Shown piece after piece: positions 22,707 to 31,079 of a stretch of 58,188 bases of DNA. Location of the stretch: NCBI GenBank assembly GCA_024508855.1, contig JANINJ010000013.1, positions 1 through 58,188 on the forward strand, given 5' to 3'. Below the pieces are notes generated by a model, which saw nothing but the letters and a program-made list of their open reading frames with translations, was not told the DNA's origin and searched no databases. This DNA comes from Xanthobacteraceae bacterium. GTDB lineage: Bacteria > Pseudomonadota > Alphaproteobacteria > Rhizobiales > Xanthobacteraceae. The position numbers were made by a program, and so were the translations under genes. The first letter of the stretch is position 1, and the number at the start of each line of letters is the position of its first letter.

Positions 22707-23199
22707 TCTATCAGCCCTTCGCCGGTTGGCGCAGGAGGCGGCGGAGGTAACTATCGATTCCGAAACACTGCTCAAGCTGCTGGACGCTGCCGAAAGCATC
22801 CCTGTGCGACTTGTACCCACACGGACGAAGCGCGAGCCACGCCCCGGCACCGAGCAGGATGAAGAGTGCGCCCGCTGGATGTTCGGCGTTCTCCAGGCAG
22901 TGAACCCGACGGCCAAGACGCCCAACTTCACAACCTGGGCCCGCGACGTGCGCCTGATGCGTGAGTGCGACGAGCGCACGCACAAGGAGATCTGCGGCTT
23001 GTTTCGCTGGGCTCAGAACAACTCATTCTGGTGCGCGAACATCCTGTCGCCGGTAAAGCTGCGCAAGCAATGGGACACGCTCGCGATGCAGCGCCGGCGC
23101 GATGAGGCGCCGAAGCAGCCGACGCAGCTCGGAAAACAGGGCCAAACCACGGCCCAGAACGCACAACGCTGGCTGGAGGAGCACGGACATGCAGCCTAA
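22699..23199 (+). CDS. Replication protein O-like (166 aa)
   Basis: The C-terminal part TKTRPNF-type segment reads AKTPNFTTWARDVRLMRECD, then EICGLFRWAQNNSFWCANIL and SPVKLRKQWDTLAMQR. This is the end domain of phage replisome organisers. The usual N-terminal origin-binding winged helix is short or absent here. With the next gene it should form the O/P-like pair that loads the host helicase. Confidence 0.65.
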   Translation: MCDLSALRRLAQEAAEVTIDSETLLKLLDAAESIPVRLVPTRTKREPRPGTEQDEECARWMFGVLQAVNPTAKTPNFTTWARDVRLMRECDERTHKEICGLFRWAQNNSFWCANILSPVKLRKQWDTLAMQRRRDEAPKQPTQLGKQGQTTAQNAQRWLEEHGHAA

Positions 23200-23830
23200 T
23201 GATCGCAAAAATTTTGTGACGCTCATCACAGGAATTGCGGATTACTACAGCAAGGAACTGTCGATGACGAGCATCGGCCTGTACTGGGAAGGCCTGAAGC
23301 AATACGACTACCCGGCGATCGAGCGCGCGCTATGGCAGCACACCCAGAACCCGGATAGCGGCCAGTTCATGCCAAAGATCGCCGACGTCACGAAGGTGCT
23401 GCAGGGCCGTACCGAGGATCAGGCGCAGCTTGCCTGGTCGAAGGTCGACGGCGCCGTGCGGCGGATTGGTATCTGGGCGGACGTCGCGTTTGACGATCCG
23501 ATCATCCATCGTGTTCTTCATGACATGGGTGGGTGGGTTCAGATCAACTCCCGCGATGAAGACGGCTGGCCGTTCGTCGCAAAGGAGTTCATCACGCGCT
23601 ACCGCGGCTTCCGGATCTCGGGGCAGGTGCCGGAATACCCGAAGTACCTGCTGGGCACCGCGAGCACGCACAACGCTGCCGAGGGCCTGGCAAAGCCATG
23701 CGTCAGGCTGGTTGGCAATCAGGCGGCAGCGAATCAGGTGATTAGCCTGGGCAGGCCAATCGGCGCAACGCTGCTCGATGGCCATCATCCCGCGGCCGGT
23801 GTCGCTCTGGCACTAGAAGGAATCGCATGA
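23189..23830 (+). CDS. DUF6475-like replication partner protein
   Basis: 213 residues starting MQPNDRKNFVTLITGIADYY. The pattern SIGLYWEGLKQYDYPAIERA, QFMPKIADVTKVLQG and FDDPIIHRVLHDMGGWVQI matches the DUF6475 family found right after O-like genes. It is probably the helicase loader equivalent (P-like). Overlaps the O-like gene by 11 bases and the next gene by 4. Confidence 0.72.
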   Translation: MQPNDRKNFVTLITGIADYYSKELSMTSIGLYWEGLKQYDYPAIERALWQHTQNPDSGQFMPKIADVTKVLQGRTEDQAQLAWSKVDGAVRRIGIWADVAFDDPIIHRVLHDMGGWVQINSRDEDGWPFVAKEFITRYRGFRISGQVPEYPKYLLGTASTHNAAEGLAKPCVRLVGNQAAANQVISLGRPIGATLLDGHHPAAGVALALEGIA

Positions 23831-24090
23831 TCCGCCAGCGAGAAGAGGTCTGCGCCCACTGCCAGAACTACCACATGAAGAAATACCCAGAGCATGCAGC
23901 CAAAGGGGAAGGGCGGTGCTCGGGCTACGACGATGGGTTCGCCCAGCTGCGCAACCCATTCGTTCGATGGGATACGCCGGCATGCGCGCTGTACACGAAG
24001 GCGCTCGACATGCCGCCGCGCGTCGCCTGGATCGAAAAGCAGCGGGCGAAAGAACAACAGCAGTCCACATCAACCGAAGCACAAACCTGA
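23827..24090 (+). CDS. Cys-rich hypothetical protein (87 aa)
   Basis: MIRQREEVCAHCQNYHMKKY has a CxxC pair, and a later GEGRCSGYD and TPACALY complete four Cys that may bind zinc. The C-terminus is charged. Coupled to the replication genes. Function unknown. Confidence 0.6.
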   Translation: MIRQREEVCAHCQNYHMKKYPEHAAKGEGRCSGYDDGFAQLRNPFVRWDTPACALYTKALDMPPRVAWIEKQRAKEQQQSTSTEAQT

Positions 24091-24099
24091 AAGGGCGAC

Positions 24100-24420
24100 A
24101 TGAGCGATAACCCTGCACTCGAAACGAAGGCGCCGGAATACACCGGTGGATCCGTGTCCTACTACCGCGTCACGGTCAAGCAGCCGACCAATCCTGATCT
24201 GGCGCCGTATATCGCCGAGTGCAACGACATCATCGAGGCGCTGCGTATGAACTACGCCGAGGGCAACGCGTTCAAGGCGATCTGGCGCCGCGCGGCCGCG
24301 CAGAACCTGGGCCTTTCGAAGCAGGGCTATAAGGACGGGCTGTATGACGCCGAGAAGGTCGAATTCTTCGGCGGCCGCATGGTGGCGCAGTCGAAGCAGA
24401 ACGAGGGCAGCGCACCGTGA
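24100..24420 (+). CDS. Hypothetical protein (106 aa)
   Basis: The core SYYRVTVKQPTNPDLAPYIA then CNDIIEALRMNYAEGNAFKA and YDAEKVEFFGGRMVAQSKQ is a conserved-looking unit in replication modules of Burkholderiales phages. The spacing of aromatic and acidic residues hints at a nucleotide-associated role; this is unproven. Confidence 0.6.
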   Translation: MSDNPALETKAPEYTGGSVSYYRVTVKQPTNPDLAPYIAECNDIIEALRMNYAEGNAFKAIWRRAAAQNLGLSKQGYKDGLYDAEKVEFFGGRMVAQSKQNEGSAP

Positions 24421-24845
24421 TCGAGTTCATTGTCCCGGGCCAGCCTGTAGCGAAGGGCAGACCCAAATTTGCGCGTCGAGGCAAAAATGTCATCGCATAC
24501 ACGCCAGCCAAGACGGCGGCGTATGAGTCGCTGGTTCAGCGGGCCGCCAGAGAGGCGATGGCAGGCCAGGAACCGACGTCCAGGCCCGTCAAGCTCGTCG
24601 TTAGCCTGATGCTGATGGTTCCCGCCAGCTGGTCGAATAAGCGCCGCGCGATGGCGATCGCTGGCGAGATCCGAGCGACGAAGAAGCCTGATGCAGACAA
24701 CGTACTCAAGGGGCTAAAGGACGGCTGTAATGGCGTCGTCTGGAGGGATGACGCCCAGGTGGTCAGTATCGAGCTATCTAAAGCCTACGGCTCGGAGCCG
24801 CACGCGGCGGTCTCCGTGCTTGAGTTGGATGGCGAATCTGCGTGA
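24417..24845 (+). CDS. rusA: RusA-type Holliday junction resolvase
   Basis: 142 residues. The start FIVPGQPVAKGRPKFARRGK and the acidic catalytic cluster ATKKPDADNVLKGLKDGCNG, with a further Asp in VVWRDDAQVV, are those of RusA. The dimer cuts Holliday junctions before packaging. It closes the rightward replication operon; the next gene is on the other strand and starts 1 base away at the stop. Confidence 0.92.
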   Translation: MIEFIVPGQPVAKGRPKFARRGKNVIAYTPAKTAAYESLVQRAAREAMAGQEPTSRPVKLVVSLMLMVPASWSNKRRAMAIAGEIRATKKPDADNVLKGLKDGCNGVVWRDDAQVVSIELSKAYGSEPHAAVSVLELDGESA

Positions 24846-25457
24846 TTAGCGAGCGGCTTTGCGTCGACGTGCCGCCCCGGCCGCGCCGATTGCTCCGATT
24901 GCGAGCAAGGCTAAGCTTGCAGGCTCAGGAACTTTGCGGGTTGGGATGATTTGATTGATGCCGTCGATATACCCGCCATTGGAATTCAGCTCAGCTGCCA
25001 TGATTGGATCAACTGCCGATTTAGTAACAATGCTGTCGACGCCTAAGGTCGTCGGGTGAGTATCGTACGACGGGTTGTTTGCCCATGGCAGAACTTCTTG
25101 TTTGTACATGGCATGAAAACCGTACGCGTCGTTATCGCTTTCGAAGTACACACTGAGGCTTTCGTGGTACATGTTGTTCAGCTCGTCAAAGATCGTGAAG
25201 CTTGTCGGGCCATCTTTAGTGAAATTGTTATTGGCCCAGACAATGTTGGACTCTGATGGAAACGGGGCGAAGTTAGCACCAACGTATTGACCGTGCACCT
25301 GAATGCGATAGTTTGCGATCGCCTTGTTGTCATCGCGCTGCACGAAATAGCCGCTAATGTCAGAGCCATCAAAATTATATTGCGTGTAGGTAATGGCTGC
25401 GCTTGCACTCATGCAAACCGTAGCGGCCGCTACAAAAGCTAAAAACTTTTTGTACAT
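24846..25457 (-). CDS. PEP-CTERM sorted secreted protein (prophage cargo)
   Basis: 203 residues. The start at 25457 gives the signal peptide MYKKFLAFVAAATVCMSASA; upstream codons in frame are not needed. The mature domain is unrecognised (YNFDGSDISGYFVQRDDNKA). The C-terminus VPEPASLALLAIGAIGAAG followed by AARRRKAAR is a full PEP-CTERM signal: the PEP motif, a membrane helix and a basic tail. Such proteins are processed by exosortase/EpsH, which the host must therefore have. It is on the strand opposite to its neighbours, has a GAGAA ribosome binding site, and lower GC than surrounding genes, so it is a moron. Confidence 0.9.
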   Translation of the reverse strand: MYKKFLAFVAAATVCMSASAAITYTQYNFDGSDISGYFVQRDDNKAIANYRIQVHGQYVGANFAPFPSESNIVWANNNFTKDGPTSFTIFDELNNMYHESLSVYFESDNDAYGFHAMYKQEVLPWANNPSYDTHPTTLGVDSIVTKSAVDPIMAAELNSNGGYIDGINQIIPTRKVPEPASLALLAIGAIGAAGAARRRKAAR

Positions 25458-25731
25458 ACAGTTCTCTTTTTCTAAAAGGATGGTATAGATTCCATAGCAA
25501 TTATCATGCCATCGGGAAATTTGTATATTGTTCAATATGTTATGAGTTTGCTGAGTTCGGATTTTTGCCAGATGTAAATTTTCCCGACAGTGAGCCCTCA
25601 AAACTGAACCGTCCAACTTGGATAGCGCCACTGCTTTACGCAGATGCCTTGCGATTTGGAAAATGTCGGAACAGCCCTGAAAAAATATTGATGAGTGCTA
25701 AGCTTCCTGTAGTTATTCCAGGAGGCAAGCC

Positions 25732-26277
25732 ATGTTCGTCGAAAAGTACCTTCAATCGCTCACCACGTCGGACCTGAGGGACGACGAACTGCACAACAAA
25801 ACCGAAGCGCTCGCCGCCGCCGCGCTGGCGGATCTCTCGGGTGGATCGGGTGACGTTTTCGGCTCGCTCCTGGCTCGCGCCAAATACGCCGACGGCACGC
25901 ACCGCAAGGTCTTCGAGACCGGCAATCACAACTTGGCTGTGCTGCTGCGCGCCTGGACGAAGGTCGTTGTTCAGAAGGGCAAAGACCGCGAGTGGTTCAA
26001 GATTAAGAACGAATGGGACATCAAGGCCGCGCATGGCATCCACGAGAAGATTGCGCGCGTGTCGCTGGCCCACTGGCTGCAAGGCGAGTGCGAGGTGTGC
26101 AACGGCACGAAGATCGCCGCAGGCCGCGCGTGCTCGCATTGCGCTGGAACCGGACGTGAACCGATCGCCGGCGGCGCCCTGGAAGTCGAGCGGGTCAAAG
26201 ACATGGTGTCCGAACTGGAAGGGCTGTATCAGGCTCACAGTGCTCGGGCTGCTGCGAAGCTGCGGAAAGCGGCATAG
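25732..26277 (+). CDS. Q-like late antiterminator with zinc knuckles
   Basis: 181 residues. The helical N-terminal half ends before CEVCNGTKIAAGRACSHCAG, then TGREP, a DnaJ-like CxxC...CxxCxGTG zinc knuckle typical of phage 82-type Q proteins. It lies between the replication and packaging genes, the place of Q. A 700-bp leader with two terminators follows downstream, as needed for a Q-controlled late operon. An AGGAGGC ribosome binding site precedes the ATG. Confidence 0.68.
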   Translation: MFVEKYLQSLTTSDLRDDELHNKTEALAAAALADLSGGSGDVFGSLLARAKYADGTHRKVFETGNHNLAVLLRAWTKVVVQKGKDREWFKIKNEWDIKAAHGIHEKIARVSLAHWLQGECEVCNGTKIAAGRACSHCAGTGREPIAGGALEVERVKDMVSELEGLYQAHSARAAAKLRKAA

Positions 26278-26321
26278 CCTCGGCGCTGCCGGTACAATGC
26301 CGGGATGGCAGCGGAGGGCGA

Positions 26322-26774
26322 ATGACAGACGAGAATCAGTTCAAGCGTGTTGAATGGACCGATGGCGAGTACCAAATGAGCGATGATGACGGCCCGGACG
26401 GCATGCCGCTGCGCCCGCGCACCACTGGCCTACCCGAGGCCGACTTGGAACTGCTGACGCTCGCCGCGCGCGCACTCGGCGCAGAGCGTGTCGAAGTCGT
26501 CGAGGGTGAGCAGTGGGTTATCTTGCATTTCGCAGATCGGACGCCGTCCTTTGGCTGGAACCCGCTGCGGCATGGCGACGATACGTTCAACCTGGCCGCC
26601 GACTTAAATATCGACGTACTTCAATCAGCGGTCAATCAAGAGGCTCAAGCGGTGGCGCCAATGCAACGCGTGATCAGCGTACCGTGGGCCGACGACAAAC
26701 GCGCCGCCACTCGTCTGGCTGTTACGCGCTCAGCTGCTGAGATCGCTGTTGCGCAAGGAAAAAAACAGGCGTAA
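26322..26774 (+). CDS. Hypothetical protein (150 aa)
   Basis: MTDENQFKRVEWTDGEYQMS, with DLELLTLAARALGAERVEVV and EGEQWVILHFADRTPSFGWN. The second part resembles DUF2591-like (GWNPLxHGDDTFNLA) early phage proteins. A GGAGGGCGA ribosome binding site. The end of the gene overlaps a good late promoter candidate. Confidence 0.6.
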   Translation: MTDENQFKRVEWTDGEYQMSDDDGPDGMPLRPRTTGLPEADLELLTLAARALGAERVEVVEGEQWVILHFADRTPSFGWNPLRHGDDTFNLAADLNIDVLQSAVNQEAQAVAPMQRVISVPWADDKRAATRLAVTRSAAEIAVAQGKKQA

Positions 26775-26777
26775 ACT
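26749..26777 (+). promoter_or_regulatory. Candidate late promoter
   Basis: TTGCGC (26749-26754), 17 bases, TAAACT (26772-26777). It lies directly in front of the late leader and behind the Q-like gene. In lambda pR' has the same place. Its use as the late promoter is inference. Confidence 0.5.
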
Positions 26778-26933
26778 CCTGTTTCATACAGTTCCCTCGG
26801 CACCATGTAATGCGCGCTACGGCGCCAACATCACCCGAGGCAGTCGAGTGCCAAGCCCGCAGTAAAGCCGGCGCTCGCCTGCTCGAACCGTAAAATCCAT
26901 TGCTCACTTGGCACATAGCCTTGGAGCACATCG

Positions 26934-26963
26934 AGCCCGCCCCGAAAGGTCAGCGGGCTTTTC
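26934..26963 (+). terminator. Leader terminator 1
   Basis: AGCCCGC, a 12-base loop, GCGGGCT, then TTTTCT. This would stop transcripts from the candidate late promoter unless antitermination occurs. Confidence 0.7.
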
Positions 26964-27265
26964 TATTTCCGGCGTCTGCGATCCGCCTAAAGGTCGCCAG
27001 CTTCTCGCGGAGGTGGCATGAAAGAAGGCATCGGCGGCGCCTAATTAGCGCCCACTCCACCGCAATCATGCGGCGTAGAAGCGCGACGAAACGCGCACGG
27101 GATCGCAGTTGCCCGATGAGTGCCGGAGCGCCCGCCCGGCGATACTCAGAAGACGGCGCCCAAGACTACACGGAATTCGTACCGGCGCCGGCCGGAACAG
27201 TCGAGCGCATTGCGCGCATCGACGCTAGACGCTGTAACTAGCTGCCTCATCGGCATAACCGGTGG

Positions 27266-27332
27266 CCACACAAAGCCTAAGCCTGACAACCACGTCCCAC
27301 GTGTGCGGATGAGGGCCGAGGGCTTTGTGTGG
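27266..27332 (+). ncRNA. Possible structured leader RNA
   Basis: CCACACAAAGCC (27266-27277) pairs perfectly with GGCTTTGTGTGG (27321-27332), enclosing 43 bases that include CACGT/ACGTG. The 12-bp stem is long for chance. It may be a leader hairpin or part of a small RNA. No family recognised. Confidence 0.45.
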
Positions 27333-27439
27333 TAGTCGTCGCCACAATACGGCCCCAGTATCTGCCCCGACTAAGCTTCTGGGGTGGCGCCGCCTACCGC
27401 AACCTGTCTCCTCTAGGTTCTCTCTCGTTCCTGGACTTC

Positions 27440-27474
27440 GCCGCCTGACGCAGCAATGCAACGGCGGCTTTTTT
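27440..27474 (+). terminator. Leader terminator 2
   Basis: GCCGCC, a 17-base loop, GGCGGC, then TTTTTT, 14 bases before the first late gene. Confidence 0.7.
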
Positions 27475-27487
27475 ATTTGAGGTGCGC

Positions 27488-27628
27488 ATGAAGACCTTCT
27501 ACCTGCAGCAGGAGAAGAAATCTGGCCGTCTGTTCATCGACGAGATTCTTCACGACGAGTGCGAGGAGATCGGTTCGTGTGAAGCGCGCACCTGGCGCGA
27601 GGCGCGCGAAAAGTTGGCGAGGGATTAG
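27488..27628 (+). CDS. Small hypothetical protein (46 aa)
   Basis: MKTFYLQQEKKSGRLFIDEI, then LHDECEEIGSCEARTWREAR. A GAGG ribosome binding site and proper codon usage support it. First gene after the late leader. Function unknown. Confidence 0.5.
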   Translation: MKTFYLQQEKKSGRLFIDEILHDECEEIGSCEARTWREAREKLARD

Positions 27629-27630
27629 TC

Positions 27631-27720
27631 ATGCGGATCACTGTCGAAGCTGAGCGCGCCTGGGTGATGGTTCTCATCCAACTGCAGCAGAACCGCAACG
27701 CAATGCAGGCCGCGGTATGA
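27631..27720 (+). CDS. Possible 29-aa coupled peptide
   Basis: MRITVEAERAWVMVLIQLQQ, then NRNAMQAAV. The ATG comes two bases after the previous stop and its stop overlaps the next start (ATGA). It may only serve as a translational bridge. Confidence 0.35.
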   Translation: MRITVEAERAWVMVLIQLQQNRNAMQAAV

Positions 27721-28043
27721 AAGGCCCGGTCGACGTCTACCGCGCCGAGATCCTGCGCGCTGTTCTGGGCGACAAGGCGAACGAATCGAAGGTCGCGAAC
27801 ATCGGGCGCCTGAACCAGATCGCCGCGCACCTGGTTGACTGCGAGGATGCCAAGTCGATCCTTCGCGCGAAGGGCTACGGCGCCGCCGGCATGACGTTCG
27901 TCGAGTTGGCGCGCAGCCTTCCTGAGAACGTACGCGGCATGTTGCGTGAGTTCTTCTCGGCGGCTCGCCGTCGCGCGTACGAATCGGCCGCTACCCGTTA
28001 TCCCGACCTGGGCGAAGTGCATGACACCTGGAGTGCGCGATGA
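27717..28043 (+). CDS. Hypothetical protein (108 aa)
   Basis: MKGPVDVYRAEILRAVLGDK is helical, and a long C-terminal helix (MLREFFSAARRRAYESAATR) follows. It overlaps its neighbours by 4 bases. Pre-packaging phage gene of unknown role. Confidence 0.58.
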   Translation: MKGPVDVYRAEILRAVLGDKANESKVANIGRLNQIAAHLVDCEDAKSILRAKGYGAAGMTFVELARSLPENVRGMLREFFSAARRRAYESAATRYPDLGEVHDTWSAR

Positions 28044-28387
28044 TCACCGGCCAGCAAATCAGCAAGGAACTCTGCGATGCGCTGGGCCTGCCCAAGTACA
28101 CGCGCGGCTTCACGCTGCGCTGCTATACGGGTGAGGCGGTGACAGTCGAGTGTGAGTATTACCCGAGCGGTAGCTTTCAGGCAGAGTTGGCGCGGTATCA
28201 CCTGGTGCCGACCGAGAGCGGGGTAGCCGCTCGATTTGACTTCGATGCCTGGATGCGCCATCGGACTGAGCAATCGCACCGTAGCTACATGGAGCGCACG
28301 GCGCGCCTGCCGCCGTGTGTGCGTCGAACGTACTCCGCGGACGAGATCGCGAAGTTCTATGGCATCTCGCACGGCGGGATCGACTGA
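28040..28387 (+). CDS. Hypothetical protein (115 aa)
   Basis: MITGQQISKELCDALGLPKY then TLRCYTGEAVTVECEYYPSG suggests a beta-rich first half; TYSADEIAKFYGIS near the end is a short helix. Its start overlaps the stop of its neighbour. Unknown function. Confidence 0.56.
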   Translation: MITGQQISKELCDALGLPKYTRGFTLRCYTGEAVTVECEYYPSGSFQAELARYHLVPTESGVAARFDFDAWMRHRTEQSHRSYMERTARLPPCVRRTYSADEIAKFYGISHGGID

Positions 28388-28390
28388 TCA

Positions 28391-28708
28391 ATGAAGCTCA
28401 CGACACTGAAGCCCCGGCTGCAAACAGCAGGCGGGCGCCTTGCTGTACTCCAGCCAATTAGACCTAACACGGTCCAGCGTAAGCGCGGATGGGCTGGCGT
28501 ACAGGATCGCGAGCGGATCCGTAAGCGCGACTGCGGGTTGTGCCAAGAGTGCCTGCGGCAAGGCCTAACGTCGGTCGGCTCCGATGTGGACCACAAGATC
28601 CCGCTCTGGAAGGGCGGCAGCGATGATGACGACAACAAGGAATTGTTGTGCATTACGCATCACAAAGAAAAGAGCGCGCGCGAAGCGAAGGACCGGGCGC
28701 GCGGATAG
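28391..28708 (+). CDS. Packaging-linked HNH endonuclease
   Basis: 105 residues. KRDCGLCQECLRQGLTSVGS gives the CxxC pair and VDHKIPLWKGGSDDDDNKEL followed by CITHHKEK gives the HNH core. HNH proteins next to the terminase in HK97-like phages bind the large terminase and are needed for cos cleavage. Confidence 0.88.
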   Translation: MKLTTLKPRLQTAGGRLAVLQPIRPNTVQRKRGWAGVQDRERIRKRDCGLCQECLRQGLTSVGSDVDHKIPLWKGGSDDDDNKELLCITHHKEKSAREAKDRARG

Positions 28709-28716
28709 GAGGCCTC

Positions 28717-28989
28717 ATGCTGATCAAGTACGAGAACAATGGCGAAATGCTGCCGCGCTTCTACGGCGCCGCGTGGTTCGACTGGCTCAGGAACCGAGCC
28801 GTGTGCCTCCCGCTTGGTCTGAACGTATTAGTGGCCGTCGCTCGAAGCGTCTACTTCAGCGTTAAGCATGCTGGCCGCATCGTCATGGCCAATCCGCGTG
28901 ATGCCTACGCCCAGGGCGTGCGTGTCGGTCGCGCATCGCTGCCGCCGCCGGATGGAGCGGAGCCGCCGTGCCCGTGGCCGCACGCCTGA
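28717..28989 (+). CDS. Hypothetical protein with hydrophobic segment (90 aa)
   Basis: MLIKYENNGEMLPRFYGAAW after a strong AGGAGG ribosome binding site. CLPLGLNVLVAVARSVYFSV is hydrophobic. The C-terminus is Pro-rich. Lies between the HNH gene and the cos-like segment. Unknown function. Confidence 0.52.
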   Translation: MLIKYENNGEMLPRFYGAAWFDWLRNRAVCLPLGLNVLVAVARSVYFSVKHAGRIVMANPRDAYAQGVRVGRASLPPPDGAEPPCPWPHA

Positions 28990-29093
28990 CCCGCAAGGGG
29001 TGGGGCGGGGTCAAAGTCTAGGGCCTTTTTGAGCCCGACACCGCATAGTCCCCCACGCGCAAAAAACGCCCCTAGTAAATCAAAGGAATTCAA
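28990..29093 (+). other. cos: Likely cos/packaging-start segment
   Basis: Between the HNH gene and small terminase. Holds GGGTGGGGCGGGGTC, TCTAGGGCC, and AGTCCCCCACGCGC, G-rich then C-rich strings typical of cos regions in related betaproteobacterial siphoviruses. Cut position cannot be set from sequence alone. Confidence 0.45.
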
Positions 29094-29381
29094 ATGGCCG
29101 GAGTCAAAGGACGCAGCGGCGGCGCCCGCCCTGGCGCCGGTCGCCCCAAGAAAGAACCCTCGGTGAATCCCTACGCCGACCCGCTGGACTTTCTCCAGGC
29201 GGTATGGACCGGCGCCGTAGAAGCAACGGTGGCGCAGGTGCGTGCCGCAACCGCAGCCATGCCGTTCAAGCATAAGAAGTTGGGCGCGAGCGACAAGCCA
29301 ATTGGCCATAAACCTGAGGGCGATGCCCCGCCGAGCCGCTACGCAACCCGAAAGGGGCCAGGCGCAGCAACGAAACACTAG
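29094..29381 (+). CDS. terS: Terminase small subunit-like protein
   Basis: 95 residues. MAGVKGRSGGARPGAGRPKK has the GxRPGAGRPK motif common at the start of TerS-like proteins; a helix (ADPLDFLQAVWTGAVEATVA) follows. It lies 10 bases before terL. It would recognise the packaging start. Shorter than most TerS. Confidence 0.75.
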   Translation: MAGVKGRSGGARPGAGRPKKEPSVNPYADPLDFLQAVWTGAVEATVAQVRAATAAMPFKHKKLGASDKPIGHKPEGDAPPSRYATRKGPGAATKH

Positions 29382-29391
29382 GAGTTGAGCG

Positions 29392-31071
29392 ATGGAGTAC
29401 ACGACGGCGTGTCCAGACTGGGAGCGTCGGATTGTGGCTCGCGAGTCGCTTATCCCATGCGCGCCTCTGTTCCCTGTCGCTGCAGCCGATGCCTGGGAAA
29501 TGATCGGCGGATTCAGGCTCGTAGACGTGGCGGGTCAGCCGCTGGTGCGTGAAGCGTCGCTGCCATGGAGTCGCAACCTAGTTGAGGTGATCTTCGGAGC
29601 CGAAGACCCCGAAACCGGTCGGCGCTTGATCAACGAAATTTTCTTCATGGTGTCGAAGAAGAATTCGAAGAGTACCGTTGCGGCCGAGATCATGCTTGGC
29701 GCGCTGATGCTGAACTGGCGCCAGTCGGCAGAACTGCTGATCCTTTCCCCAACCAAGGAGATCGCAGATAACTCGTACAAGCCGATACGCGACTTCATCA
29801 TGGCGGACCCTGAGCTCAAGGAAATGCTCAAGGTGCAGGACTACTTCCGCCTTATCACGCACCGTGAGACCGGTGCGACACTCAAGGTCGTGGCTGCCGA
29901 TAGCGACACAGTGTCGGGCAAGAAGGCATCTTTCGTGTTCGTCGACGAGCTCCACGAATTCGGCAAGCAGGCCAAGGCGTCCAACATGCTGTTGGAGGCA
30001 ACCGGCGGCCTGGCGTCACGTCCAGAAGGCTTCGTCATCTACGCCACCACGCAGTCGAATGAACCGCCGGCCGGCGTGTTCAAGCAGAAGCTGGACTATG
30101 CGCGTAAGGTCCGTGACGGTCGGGTAAAGGATCGCAAGTTCCTCCCGGTGATCTACGAGTTTCCGCAGGCCATGCTCGACAGCCGCGCGTACGAGGACCT
30201 GAGCAACGCCTACGTAACGAACCCGAATTGGGGCGCTTCGGTCGACATCGAGCGCATCACGCAGCTACATAGTCAAGCGAAGGAAGGTGGCGAACAGGAG
30301 TTCAAGGAATTTCTCGCCAAGCACCTGAACGTCGAGATCGGGCTGAATCTGCGGTCTGATCGCTGGGCCGGCGCGGACTTTTGGCTTTCGGCTGAAATTG
30401 TGCTGACGCTCGACGAGATGCTGGCGCGATGCGAAGTTGCTGTTGTTGGCGGCGACGGCGGTGGTCTGGATGACTTGCTTGGCCAAGCGGTGGTCGGTCG
30501 CGAGCGAGAAACCGGCCGCTGGCTAGGTTGGTTTCATGCCTGGGCGCACAAGATCGCGCTTGAGCGCCGCAAGGAGATCGCGCCGCGGCTGCTGGACTTC
30601 CAGCGAGAGGGTAGTCTCACGATTGTGGAACGACCCGGCCAAGATGTCATCGAATTCGCAGATAACGTATGCCGCGTCCGAGACGCTGGGCTGCTCCCGG
30701 AAAAGCAGGGGGTCGGCGTTGACGCCGCCGGCATTGGCGATATTGTCGACGAGCTGGCGGCCCGTGGGTTCGATACGCAAAACGACATCGTCGCTATCAG
30801 CCAAGGTTGGCGCCTAAACGGGGCGATCAAAACGGCGGAGCGGAAACTTGCGGGCGGCGACCTCCTTGTCGCGCGATCGACCCTGATGCCCTGGTGCGTT
30901 GGCAATGCGCGGACAGTCCCGCAAGGGAATGCCATCGGCATCACGAAGCAGGCAAGCGGCACAGGGAAGATTGACCCCTTGATGGCCCTCTTCGATGCCG
31001 TTTCGCTTATGGCGCTAAACCCGACCGCAGCATCCGCCAAAGAAATCACTCAAGGCTTCGTCCTCCTGTAA
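29392..31071 (+). CDS. terL: Terminase large subunit (HK97 type)
   Basis: 559 residues. The ATPase has a Walker A-like FMVSKKNSKSTVAAE, a Walker B VFVDELHEFGKQA, and a C-terminal nuclease around VVGGDGGGLDDLLGQAVVG. It docks at the portal, drives DNA into the procapsid and cuts it. Fits Terminase_1 in length and motif order. Confidence 0.95.
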   Translation: MEYTTACPDWERRIVARESLIPCAPLFPVAAADAWEMIGGFRLVDVAGQPLVREASLPWSRNLVEVIFGAEDPETGRRLINEIFFMVSKKNSKSTVAAEIMLGALMLNWRQSAELLILSPTKEIADNSYKPIRDFIMADPELKEMLKVQDYFRLITHRETGATLKVVAADSDTVSGKKASFVFVDELHEFGKQAKASNMLLEATGGLASRPEGFVIYATTQSNEPPAGVFKQKLDYARKVRDGRVKDRKFLPVIYEFPQAMLDSRAYEDLSNAYVTNPNWGASVDIERITQLHSQAKEGGEQEFKEFLAKHLNVEIGLNLRSDRWAGADFWLSAEIVLTLDEMLARCEVAVVGGDGGGLDDLLGQAVVGRERETGRWLGWFHAWAHKIALERRKEIAPRLLDFQREGSLTIVERPGQDVIEFADNVCRVRDAGLLPEKQGVGVDAAGIGDIVDELAARGFDTQNDIVAISQGWRLNGAIKTAERKLAGGDLLVARSTLMPWCVGNARTVPQGNAIGITKQASGTGKIDPLMALFDAVSLMALNPTAASAKEITQGFVLL

Positions 31072-31079
31072 GGAATACC

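Larger units (their letters stand above)
26775..27487 (+). other. Late leader, non-coding
   Basis: No convincing gene occupies these 713 bases. They hold two intrinsic terminators (26934-26963 and 27440-27474), a 12-bp inverted repeat (27266-27277 with 27321-27332), and a short GGCGCCTAATTAGCGCC near-palindrome around 27035. A 41-codon frame at 27117 lacks a ribosome binding site. The arrangement suits a long 5' leader where the Q-like protein acts. Confidence 0.6.

Noticed and set aside
26780-26920. Possible tRNA in the late leader
   Set aside because: TTCGA-like strings occur (CTCGAACC), but no cloverleaf with paired acceptor and anticodon arms could be drawn.
26900-27241. 113-codon frame in the late leader
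   Set aside because: No ribosome binding site, atypical composition, and it contains a terminator hairpin and other inverted repeats.
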